Shown here: one piece after another, positions 1-5,073 of the stretch
Numbering within the stretch: position 1 is the stretch's first letter
How the letters are laid out: each line of letters starts with the position of its first letter
Program-made: the position numbers and the translations under genes
Notes under the pieces: generated by a model
What the model was told of the DNA's origin: nothing
Database searches by the model: none
The model's input: only the letters and a program-made list of their open reading frames with translations
From: an uncultured bacterium
Lineage (GTDB): Bacteria; Fidelibacterota; Marinisomatia; Marinisomatales; UBA1611
NCBI GenBank assembly: GCA_938092125.1
Contig: CALKMQ010000061.1
Location: forward strand, 1 to 6,137
Reading direction: 5' to 3'
Length of the DNA stretch: 6,137 bases

Positions 1-1
1 C

Positions 2-226
2 TTTAAAAGGTTGTCAGAAATAGACAAGCCATTTATGATGCTTGTTCCAGTTTCCACAATAACGAAGAAGTTTTTGAAAACTTATTTCCAAGATAAAATT
101 CAAATAGTAATTCCAAAAACTCGTATACATTTTGTCAAAAACTCAGTGCAAACAAAAGCGTCATGGTTCGATACATTGTGGGTATGTTATAAAATGAACT
201 TGGAAAAGGATATTATATTTCTTTAA
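2..226 (+). CDS. C-terminal fragment of a probable DNA methyltransferase-like protein
   Basis: The reading frame is open from base 2, so the gene starts upstream and only the last 74 residues are here; the TTG at 11 is not needed as a start. The fragment reads KPFMMLVPVSTI, then a beta-strand-like IQIVIPKTRIHF, then ASWFDTLWVCYKMNL. This order (KPF-hydrophobic-P, QIxIPxxRIxF, aromatic W-F/C) resembles the C-terminal half of Rossmann-fold methyltransferases of the phage and large-virus adenine-methylase type, where KPF follows the catalytic loop. The catalytic NPPF/DPPY-type motif and the SAM-binding motif would lie upstream and cannot be seen, so activity and specificity are unknown. The gene stops 5 bp before the next ATG, suggesting a compact same-strand pair. 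The family call rests on recalled pattern only; it could be another viral Rossmann-like protein. Confidence 0.45.
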   Translation, partial: FKRLSEIDKPFMMLVPVSTITKKFLKTYFQDKIQIVIPKTRIHFVKNSVQTKASWFDTLWVCYKMNLEKDIIFL

Positions 227-231
227 TTTAT

Positions 232-582
<351 letters not shown>

Positions 583-598
583 TATTTTTGTAATTTAT

Positions 599-646
599 AT
601 GGATAATATAGATTACGAAGAGTTTTTTGTTGAGATTTATATATAA
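599..646 (+). other. Possible 15-codon micro-ORF between convergent genes
   Basis: The gap between the polyQ gene and the minus-strand gene holds ATG plus 14 codons and TAA, encoding MDNIDYEEFFVEIYI. The 11 bases TAATTTATATG around its start also occur at the start of the 116-aa gene at 232, and its stop codon ends one base before the stop of the convergent gene. That fit is suggestive, but a 15-codon frame is expected by chance in AT-rich DNA. It may simply be 3' untranslated sequence. Confidence 0.15.
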
Positions 647-1003
647 TCACTCCACAAAATTGGCGTTTGGCGGCGGTGGTGGTGGTGGTGGTGGGTGGGG
701 GGGTTGTGGCGGTAATACATCGTCTGGATTTTCTATTGCGTCGGGGTCATATGCGTCATAACCGCTTCCATAATCTTGTTCTAATGTAATAATTCTGTGC
801 TGGTCGTATAAGTTTGCTATTTGTGCGTCTAATTGTGGATTATCACCGACGTTCCCTTGTTGCTGTTCCAACCTATCAATCTCATCATTTATTTGTTTCC
901 ATCTCCTTTCCAATTCACTCCTATGTACTGATGTGTGATCAACTATTCGTCGTCCGCCCCCGCTACTGCCGTCGGGTGGAGTTGCTGTATCGTCTTCGTC
1001 CAT
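647..1003 (-). CDS. Hypothetical 118-aa coiled-coil protein with proline-rich tail
   Basis: This is the only convincing minus-strand gene here. The start is the ATG at 1003-1001, directly behind TTATATAA on the minus strand. Residues 1-19 are acidic then Gly/Ser-rich (MDEDDTATPPDGSSGGG). Residues about 27-76 are rich in E, R, Q, L and I with heptad-like spacing (SELERRWKQINDEIDRLEQQQ), probably a helix or coiled coil. Residues 77-96 are acidic with Y and D, and the tail holds PPQPPH followed by nine prolines, ending NANFVE. I recognise no family. It is visibly richer in G+C than its neighbours, partly because of the proline codons. The plus-strand frame at 814-1011 is its shadow. A structural or scaffolding role, or binding of SH3/WW-type partners through the proline tail, would be guesses. 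Confidence 0.65.
   Translation of the reverse strand: MDEDDTATPPDGSSGGGRRIVDHTSVHRSELERRWKQINDEIDRLEQQQGNVGDNPQLDAQIANLYDQHRIITLEQDYGSGYDAYDPDAIENPDDVLPPQPPHPPPPPPPPPNANFVE
669..709 (+). repeat. G-rich (GGT)n tract encoding polyproline on the minus strand
   Basis: The plus strand carries GGCGGCGGT, repeated GGT units, then GGGTGGGGGGG and TTGTGG. On the minus strand this encodes the nine-proline run and preceding PPQPPH of the 118-aa protein. It is the only strongly G-skewed stretch in an AT-rich window and could fold into a G-quadruplex on the plus (non-coding) strand. Confidence 0.8.
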
Positions 1004-1042
1004 TTATATAAGAGCATAAAATAAATATATAGTTTTATATAA
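1004..1042. promoter_or_regulatory. Divergent promoter with mirrored TATATAAATG start boxes
   Basis: The 39-bp space between the two divergent start codons is almost pure A/T. Including the start codons, TTATATAAATG occurs on the plus strand at 1035-1045 and as its exact reverse complement at 1001-1011. Each gene therefore begins with the same 11 bases. This implies a TATA-like element abutting the ATG and very short or absent 5' leaders. Another T/A box (ATAAATATATAG) lies between them. Confidence 0.6.
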
Positions 1043-1369
1043 ATGACTTATACATTATCAAAATCAACAAGAAAAGGTAAAAAATATGTATTAGAAGCAG
1101 ATAATAAGAAAATACATTTTGGTGCAGAAGGTATGCGTGATTACACCCTTGTAAATAATCCATCATCAAAGTTCTATATAAAAGAGAAAAAAGAAAGAGA
1201 GAAAGTTAGAGCAAATTATCGAACTCGTCATCGTAAAGACCCATATAAAACACCATTGACCCCAGCAAGTCTGTCATGGTTTATTTTATGGGGAAAACCT
1301 ACATTAGATGAGAGCATAAAAGATTACTCTCGTAAAATTGGTGTAAATATTGAAAATAAAGTTAAATAA
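1043..1369 (+). CDS. Small conserved viral protein of unknown function (DUF5754-like)
   Basis: The 108-aa basic protein has three blocks I associate with a small family shared by large eukaryotic DNA viruses and their relatives: KIHFGAEGMRDYT at residues 23-35, YRTRH at 59-63, and LSWFILWGKPTLDESI at 77-92. In that family the pattern is roughly K-x-FG-x-G-x-x-DYT, then Y-I/R-x-RH, then an aromatic plus LW-x-K-x-T-L-x-x-S-I. The Pfam label is from memory and may be wrong; no biochemical role is known to me. The Lys/Arg-rich middle (residues 43-70) could contact nucleic acid. The start ATG follows TTTTATATAA directly and is divergent from the 118-aa gene. The stop lies 23 bp before the reductase start, so the two may be transcribed together. 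Confidence 0.65.
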   Translation: MTYTLSKSTRKGKKYVLEADNKKIHFGAEGMRDYTLVNNPSSKFYIKEKKEREKVRANYRTRHRKDPYKTPLTPASLSWFILWGKPTLDESIKDYSRKIGVNIENKVK

Positions 1370-1392
1370 AATCTCCATATTTTTTATTGAGA

Positions 1393-2358
1393 ATGACCGA
1401 ACCTATCCTAGCCCAAGAAAACAACCGCCACACCTTTTTCCCCATTTTGCACTCGGACTTGTATGCTCTCTATAAAAAACAATTAGCATGTTTCTGGGTA
1501 GTCGATGAAATAGACATGAGTAAAGATAGGGAAGCATTTGAAAAGTTAAGTGAAAATGAAAAACATTTTATTAAACATATTTTAGCATTCTTCGCGGCTT
1601 CAGATGGAATTGTTTTAGAAAATATTGTGGGGCATTTTATGGATGAGGTCAAGCTTTCGGAAGCAAGAGCTTGTTATAGTATACAAACATTTATCGAGCA
1701 GATCCATTCGGAAACATATTCATTACTCATAGATACAATAGTAAAAGAGACAGAAGAAAAGGAGAAATTGTTTAATGCTGTCAATAACTACCCCGCCATT
1801 AAACAGAAGGCTGACTGGGCGATGAAGTGGATAGGTAATAAATCTCGTTCTTATGGTTCACGACTTGTGGCTTTCATGTGTGTAGAGGGGATTCAATTCA
1901 GCGGGGCATTCTGTGCCATTTACTGGTTAAAAAAGAGAAATATTATGATGAATGGTCTTACTTTCAGTAATGAATTAATCAGTCGAGATGAAGCCCTACA
2001 TGTCGAAACCGCCGTTTGTCTTTTTCACAAATTACAGAAAAAACCAAGTTTGGAAAAGATTAAAGAAATTATCAAAGAAGCTGTTATGATAGAAAAACAT
2101 TTTATTTGTGAAGCATTACCCTGCCGTTTATTGGGGATGAATGATAAATTGATGGGTCAATATATAGAGTTTGTTGCAGATCGGTTATGTAGTCAATTAC
2201 AAATTAAAAAAATATATAATTCCACTAATCCTTTTGATTTTATGGAGAGCATAAGCATAGAGGGCAAAACGAACTTCTTCGAAAAGAGGGTAAGTGATTA
2301 TGCATTATCTACAAAAAAAAAGACAAAAGAAGATTTTAAAATGGATTTAGATTTTTAA
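1393..2358 (+). CDS. RNR2: Ribonucleoside-diphosphate reductase small subunit (class Ia R2)
   Basis: This subunit houses the diiron-tyrosyl radical cofactor that lets the large subunit reduce ribonucleoside diphosphates to deoxyribonucleotides, so it supplies dNTPs for DNA replication. All expected residues are visible in the 321-aa protein: D71 in AASDGIV, E102-x-x-H105 and radical Y109 in IEQIHSETYS, E165 in VEGIQFSGAF, and E200-x-x-H203 in ISRDEALH. The conserved W35 of ACFWVVDEID, Y303 of the C-terminal radical path, and a final FKMDLDF resembling the R1-docking tail are also present. Length is that of a full eukaryotic-type R2 lacking the long N-terminal extension. The start is the ATG at 1393; the in-frame TTG at 1387 is less likely. 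No large subunit is in the window. The gene lacks the TATATAATG box seen before the putative late genes, fitting different timing or read-through from the gene 23 bp upstream. Confidence 0.97.
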   Translation: MTEPILAQENNRHTFFPILHSDLYALYKKQLACFWVVDEIDMSKDREAFEKLSENEKHFIKHILAFFAASDGIVLENIVGHFMDEVKLSEARACYSIQTFIEQIHSETYSLLIDTIVKETEEKEKLFNAVNNYPAIKQKADWAMKWIGNKSRSYGSRLVAFMCVEGIQFSGAFCAIYWLKKRNIMMNGLTFSNELISRDEALHVETAVCLFHKLQKKPSLEKIKEIIKEAVMIEKHFICEALPCRLLGMNDKLMGQYIEFVADRLCSQLQIKKIYNSTNPFDFMESISIEGKTNFFEKRVSDYALSTKKKTKEDFKMDLDF

Positions 2359-2380
2359 AATGATATTTCTCTTTTTCTCT

Positions 2381-2392
2381 CTATAATCTATA
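2381..2392 (+). promoter_or_regulatory. TATA-like start box of the 55-aa gene
   Basis: A pyrimidine-rich run (CTTTTTCTCT, 2371-2380) is followed by CTATAATCTATA and then the ATG at 2393. It resembles the T-run plus TATAATATATA arrangement before the gene at 2585. The assignment is by pattern only. Confidence 0.4.
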
Positions 2393-2560
2393 ATGAGGAT
2401 CATAGAAAAACCAGTACAACACAAACATATTACGAAGATAGTTCAAAAAGCGAGGAGGGAACACCATTTGATAAAAATTAATCATACGCATGGTGGTGCA
2501 GATCATCCAATTCGTAGACATCCACCACTTAATCTGAAAAAGAAACCAAAAAGAAAATAA
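2393..2560 (+). CDS. Hypothetical 55-aa very basic His-rich protein
   Basis: A complete short frame of 55 codons fills the gap between the reductase and the next gene. It starts MRIIEKPVQHKHITKIVQ and ends LNLKKKPKRK. Sixteen of its 55 residues are Lys or Arg and eight are His, against three acidic residues, so it should bind nucleic acid or another polyanion. Its C-terminal KKKPKRK could also act as a nuclear-localisation-like patch. Support for it being real: a TATA-like box at its ATG, a 34-bp gap after the reductase stop, and a 24-bp gap before the next ATG. The segment HTHGGADHP has His spacing that might bind metal, but it is not a recognisable zinc finger. I know no family for it. A condensing or packaging peptide is a plausible guess only. 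Confidence 0.55.
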   Translation: MRIIEKPVQHKHITKIVQKARREHHLIKINHTHGGADHPIRRHPPLNLKKKPKRK

Positions 2561-2569
2561 CTTTTTTTG

Positions 2570-2584
2570 AAAGTATAATATATA
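2570..2584 (+). promoter_or_regulatory. TATA-like (putative late) promoter box of the 98-aa gene
   Basis: The sequence CTTTTTTTGAAA (2561-2572) leads into AAAGTATAATATATA and then ATG at 2585. It matches AAAGTATAGTATATAAT before the ATG at 4578 almost base for base, and the 12-mer CTTTTTTTGAAA also recurs at 4520-4531. Overlap with the start codon implies an extremely short leader. Confidence 0.55.
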
Positions 2585-2881
2585 ATGTCGAACACTCTAG
2601 ACGGAGCAAACGCCGTGAACGAAGATGCTGATTTTGAGGATATTAGCGACCCGAGTTATTACGAAGAAAGTGGGGAAGGGGAGCAATTATATTTAGATAG
2701 TGTCCTGCCCCAAGCTTTTGATCCAAATCTCGAACCATTTAACACAAGTGCATTAAACCCAAAAGTTTACGAAGAACAGAACCAGTATGGTTTCCATCCT
2801 AAACCACCTAACCTTTACGAACACACTTATGATAATAGCAATAAGTATTTTGTACCAGAAAATAAAGAGCAAGTCAAATAA
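2585..2881 (+). CDS. Hypothetical 98-aa acidic Tyr-rich protein
   Basis: I do not recognise this protein. It has 20 Asp/Glu against 5 Lys and no Arg or Cys, plus eight Tyr residues and many Pro and Asn. The first 50 residues hold most of the acid (NEDADFEDISDPSYYEESGE); the second half holds Pro/Tyr motifs such as FHPKPPNLYEHTY. There is no signal peptide or membrane segment, and it is probably largely disordered. The start ATG lies behind a strong TATA-like box shared with virion-region genes, so late expression is inferred. It follows the very basic 55-aa protein by 24 bp, which invites the idea that the two interact. A partial resemblance to short linear-motif proteins of virions cannot be tested by eye. 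Confidence 0.65.
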   Translation: MSNTLDGANAVNEDADFEDISDPSYYEESGEGEQLYLDSVLPQAFDPNLEPFNTSALNPKVYEEQNQYGFHPKPPNLYEHTYDNSNKYFVPENKEQVK

Positions 2882-2902
2882 ACCAAAAAATTGATTTAAA
2901 AT

Positions 2903-2937
2903 TAACACACCATATTATACCGACAAATGGTGTGTTA
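2903..2937. repeat. 11-bp inverted repeat spanning the HNH gene start
   Basis: TAACACACCAT (2903-2913) and ATGGTGTGTTA (2927-2937) are perfect reverse complements separated by 13 bases. The right arm begins with the ATG of the HNH endonuclease gene, so the stem would bury its start codon in RNA, or form a two-fold DNA site in the promoter. Such length and perfection is unlikely by chance at this exact spot. Confidence 0.7.
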
Positions 2938-3442
2938 TATTTATTGTAAGATTAACGACCGAGAACTAATGGTTAATGAAGATGACCCAGAAGATATTAA
3001 ATCATATATGTTAAGAAGTAATCAATATGATAAAGTTGGAAAAAAATATTTAACAAAAGTCAAAATAGGAACTTATAAAAATGGTTATAAATATTTTAAG
3101 ATGACTATGTTTGGTAAGAAAAAACATATTAAATTACATCGTTTAAACTATTACGCTCACAATCAAGATTGGGATTTATTTGATAGTTCTAAAAATAATC
3201 AAATAGACCATATTGACCGCAACCCTTCCAATAATCATATAAGTAATTTAAGAGTAGTTACAAATCAGCAGAATTGTTTTAATAGAACTTGTAAAGGTTA
3301 TTATTGGTATGCACAAAGAAACAAATGGCGGTCTATTATCGTGGTAAATGGAAAATCAAAACATTTGGGTTTACATAATACAGAAGAAGAGGCAAGAAAA
3401 TGTTATTTAGAAAATAAAAAAATATATCACAATATTATATAG
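2927..3442 (+). CDS. HNH endonuclease with AP2-like DNA-binding domain
   Basis: This 171-aa protein has the layout of free-standing homing-type endonucleases found in phages and large eukaryotic viruses. The N-terminal 65 residues carry a beta-rich segment (KYLTKVKIGTYKNGYKYFKM) of the kind that precedes the nuclease fold. The HNH core is at about 68-118: H71 in IKLHRLNYYAHN, D94-H95 in NQIDHIDRNP, then NNH at 102-104 and NLRVVTNQQN. The C-terminal part (about 123-166) reads YYWYAQRNKWRSIIVVNGK, then HLGLHNTEEEA, matching an AP2/ERF-like three-strand-plus-helix DNA-binding unit. It would cut DNA at a specific site, typically in a genome lacking the gene, and so promote its own spread. It lies between the acidic-protein gene and the penton gene. 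The 11-bp inverted repeat covers its start, and it lacks the TATATAATG box. Confidence 0.9.
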   Translation: MVCYIYCKINDRELMVNEDDPEDIKSYMLRSNQYDKVGKKYLTKVKIGTYKNGYKYFKMTMFGKKKHIKLHRLNYYAHNQDWDLFDSSKNNQIDHIDRNPSNNHISNLRVVTNQQNCFNRTCKGYYWYAQRNKWRSIIVVNGKSKHLGLHNTEEEARKCYLENKKIYHNII

Positions 3443-3477
3443 TCACCATTCCGAGCCATATACTTAATGATACTGAA

Positions 3478-4287
3478 ATGTCTTCACAATCTATTTTTTT
3501 ACATTCCAATGACAGTGCCATAAGTATAAGCGATGCTGAAAAAATATTTTATTTAAAACAAAGTATCAATGCCCCAGCTGGTTACAGATTATTGATAGGT
3601 TTAACAAATCTGACATTACCAAATAGTATGTATAATATCACCTCCGACCGCAACACAATCACAATAAGCGTCAATGGTGTATCGACTACTTACAGCGTAG
3701 AAGCTGGAAATTATAGTGCAACTGATTTAGAATCTGAATTAAATACTGCAATATCTGGTATTGGTAGTATTTCTTTTGATCCTATCGATAATCTTTTCTC
3801 TTTCTCTTTCAATAATCCATCTATAATAGAATCAACAACTATGGAACGTCCGATTGGTTTAAAGGGTCAATTACCATTACCTGGTGCTACGACGTCTTAT
3901 AGATGTCAAAATATTTGTGATTTAGGTGGAGTTACAAATATGTATATTCGTATCAGAAACCTAACCATTAATAATTTGGATAGTCGTGGAAATAATAGCA
4001 ATATTATTGCAAGTATTGCCAATAACACCAATTATGGTGGCTACATGTTTTATGTCCCACCAGAAGTATTATATTATCAAATTGTTGAAAATAATATCAG
4101 TCATTTAGATATTGAGTTCACAGATCAAGAAGGGGTTATACTAGATTTAAACGGTGCAGATTTTAATTTAACATTAACCGTCCATTATGTAAAACAAAGA
4201 GAAAGTCATTTTAAAAATACCTTGTTAAAAGAGATAAAAAATAAATATTCAAAAAATAGAGAAGAAGAAAAAAAAAATGATGAATAA
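3478..4287 (+). CDS. Penton-like minor capsid protein
   Basis: Such proteins are single jelly-roll pentons that occupy the five-fold vertices of virophage, polinton-like and related capsids, alongside the double jelly-roll MCP. The 269-aa sequence has the pattern I associate with that family. It has an N-terminal APAGYRLLIGLTNLTLPNSM followed by YNIT and GNYSATDLESELNTAI (residues 78-93). A central ICDLGG-x-TNMYIRIRNLTI comes next, then NIIASI, NYGGYMFY, and a closing strand set around HLDIEFTDQEGVILDLNGAD and FNLTLTVHYV. The D-x-x-G-x-x-(L/V)DLNG-x-D/W-x-(L)TL ending is the most characteristic part. Residues 240-269 form a highly charged Lys/Glu tail, perhaps disordered and core-facing. It lies upstream of the MCP as in many such viruses. 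The ATG at 3478 fits the start of the conserved part, though no TATATAATG box abuts it. Confidence 0.8.
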   Translation: MSSQSIFLHSNDSAISISDAEKIFYLKQSINAPAGYRLLIGLTNLTLPNSMYNITSDRNTITISVNGVSTTYSVEAGNYSATDLESELNTAISGIGSISFDPIDNLFSFSFNNPSIIESTTMERPIGLKGQLPLPGATTSYRCQNICDLGGVTNMYIRIRNLTINNLDSRGNNSNIIASIANNTNYGGYMFYVPPEVLYYQIVENNISHLDIEFTDQEGVILDLNGADFNLTLTVHYVKQRESHFKNTLLKEIKNKYSKNREEEKKNDE

Positions 4288-4296
4288 ATATATATA
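4284..4296 (+). promoter_or_regulatory. TATA-like box of the 62-aa gene, overlapping the penton stop
   Basis: The bases AATAAATATATATA lead straight into the ATG at 4297. The TAA at 4285-4287 ends the penton frame, so promoter and upstream stop codon overlap. AATAAA could also act as a polyadenylation signal for the penton transcript. Confidence 0.45.
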
Positions 4297-4485
4297 ATGA
4301 TATTCGGTCGAAAAACACGCAAGGTTGTAAGGTTTGGTGCAAAGGTGGCGAGAGCTGGTCTTTTTGGTTTAAAGAATGGTGGTCGAATGGCATACCTCAT
4401 GGGCACTTTGACAGGTAATCCATCAATGATGGCACAAGGTGCTGGAGTAATGGCATTAACACAAGGTATTGAAAAAATGTTGTAA
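4297..4485 (+). CDS. Hypothetical 62-aa basic Gly/Ala-rich virion-region peptide
   Basis: The N-terminal half is strongly basic (MIFGRKTRKVVRFGAKVAR). From residue 31 it becomes hydrophobic with many Gly, Ala and Met (MAYLMGTLTG, MMAQGAGVMALTQGIEKML) and could form an amphipathic or membrane-associated helix. I do not recognise a family. The position between the penton and the MCP and the TATATATAATG box argue for a late virion component, for example a small core or membrane-active peptide; this is inference from context. The plus-strand frame is preferred over two minus-strand frames in the same place because of its start box and fit between neighbours. Its stop codon overlaps the first copy of a 15-bp repeat. 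Confidence 0.65.
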   Translation: MIFGRKTRKVVRFGAKVARAGLFGLKNGGRMAYLMGTLTGNPSMMAQGAGVMALTQGIEKML

Positions 4486-4499
4486 ATTGCGTTGGACGA
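4485..4499 (+). repeat. 15-bp stop-codon repeat, copy 1
   Basis: AATTGCGTTGGACGA begins on the last base of the 62-aa gene's stop codon. An identical copy occurs at 5050-5064 over the stop codon of the next gene. Its GC-richer core stands out in otherwise A/T intergenic DNA. Confidence 0.85.
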
Positions 4500-4504
4500 C
4501 GCAA
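4487..4504. terminator. Hairpin after the 62-aa gene
   Basis: TTGCGT (4487-4492) and ACGCAA (4499-4504) pair perfectly around a 6-base loop TGGACG, right after the stop codon, followed by a T-rich run. It may mark 3'-end formation or transcript processing. The second repeat copy lacks the ACGCAA arm, so the hairpin is not shared. Confidence 0.4.
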
Positions 4505-4518
4505 ACTCGTCTTTTTGT

Positions 4519-4537
4519 TCTTTTTTTGAAAAAAAGA
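4519..4537. terminator. A/T hairpin upstream of the 157-aa gene
   Basis: TCTTTTTT (4519-4526) pairs with AAAAAAGA (4530-4537) around the loop TGA. It is a weak A/T stem in the 92-bp intergenic gap. A comparable A/T stem lies at 5074-5096 before the MCP gene. It could act in 3'-end formation, or simply reflect base composition. Confidence 0.35.
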
Positions 4538-4560
4538 GATAAGTAAGATATTTTTTTATA

Positions 4561-4577
4561 AAAGTATAGTATATAAT
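4561..4577 (+). promoter_or_regulatory. TATA-like (putative late) promoter box of the 157-aa gene
   Basis: A T7 run and ATA (4551-4560) precede AAAGTATAGTATATAAT, which abuts the ATG at 4578. This is the best match to the box before the gene at 2585. Confidence 0.55.
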
Positions 4578-5051
4578 ATGAGTGTTTATCCAATTGCTGA
4601 TTATGTGACGGTTTATCCACGAATAAGTGATATTACTAATTTCATAAACGGAGAAAGTGAAATCAGTGTCCCTATGTCATCGTATTCATCGAATGCAAAA
4701 GGCCCATATTGTTTAGTAAGTTTAGCAGATGGAAGCATAGATTTACCATCACAAGATGAACCAATTCTAATTATTTTAGATGGAGTTCAAAACAATGGTG
4801 CCGAAGATGCTGTAATAGGTAGTTTCCAAATTAGTGCCCAACAGGCTGCCACAACATACCATCACACTTTTATAAAAAATGATGTAAAATATTTAATCTC
4901 ATCTCGCCCTTCCAAAATCAGATTTAAGGGAAGAACAGAAAATCTTGATAATTTAGCACTTGCTACTGGATACTTGACATTTAAGTTCGAATATTTAACC
5001 AAAGAAGCAACAGAACTAATGAACGAACAAAGTGATTTTAACACTTTTTAA
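4578..5051 (+). CDS. Hypothetical 157-aa beta-rich protein, probable virion protein
   Basis: I do not recognise a named family. The sequence alternates short hydrophobic strands with Gly/Asn/Ser/Asp turns: GPYCLVSLADGSIDLPS, EPILIILDGVQNNG, AVIGSFQISAQ, TYHHTFIKNDVKYLISS, SKIRFKGRT and LATGYLTFKFEYL. This gives at least seven likely strands, consistent with a small beta-sandwich such as a jelly roll. No signal peptide, transmembrane helix or catalytic motif is seen. It stands immediately upstream of the MCP with the shared start box, so a capsid accessory, cement or spike role is the best guess. The C-terminal 17 residues (TKEATELMNEQSDFNTF) look helical or disordered. Its stop codon overlaps the second 15-bp repeat, tying its 3' end to that of the preceding gene. 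Confidence 0.7.
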   Translation: MSVYPIADYVTVYPRISDITNFINGESEISVPMSSYSSNAKGPYCLVSLADGSIDLPSQDEPILIILDGVQNNGAEDAVIGSFQISAQQAATTYHHTFIKNDVKYLISSRPSKIRFKGRTENLDNLALATGYLTFKFEYLTKEATELMNEQSDFNTF

Positions 5052-5064
5052 TTGCGTTGGACGA
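5050..5064 (+). repeat. 15-bp stop-codon repeat, copy 2
   Basis: This exact second copy of AATTGCGTTGGACGA starts within the TAA that ends the 157-aa gene. The flanking bases differ from copy 1, so only the repeat itself is conserved. Confidence 0.85.
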
Positions 5065-5073
5065 AAATTAAAA

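Noticed and set aside
814..1011. Plus-strand 65-codon frame opposite the 118-aa gene
   Set aside because: It is a shadow of the minus-strand gene, which has a start box and sensible composition; the plus frame gives an implausible Val/Arg/His-rich peptide.
1011..1321. AGAGCATAAAA repeated at 1011-1021 and 1311-1321, with a shorter copy near 2246
   Set aside because: Two copies lie inside coding sequence in unrelated contexts; most likely chance in AT-rich DNA.
1387..1392. TTG as an upstream start of the reductase gene, adding two residues
   Set aside because: The ATG at 1393 gives the normal N-terminus and eukaryotic viruses seldom start at TTG.
1470..1652. Minus-strand frame within the reductase gene
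   Set aside because: It lies wholly inside a certain coding gene and has Ser/Lys/Phe-rich shadow composition.
2795..2830. PPNLY in the acidic 98-aa protein as a PPxY budding motif
   Set aside because: The spacing is PPxxY, not PPxY, and nothing else indicates budding.
4206..4406. Two overlapping minus-strand frames across the penton/62-aa junction (4206-4406 and 4211-4393)
   Set aside because: They arise from A-rich plus-strand coding sequence read backwards, giving runs of F, S and L; they overlap two better supported genes.
4862..5044. Minus-strand frame inside the 157-aa gene
   Set aside because: Shadow frame with no start box and no recognisable content.
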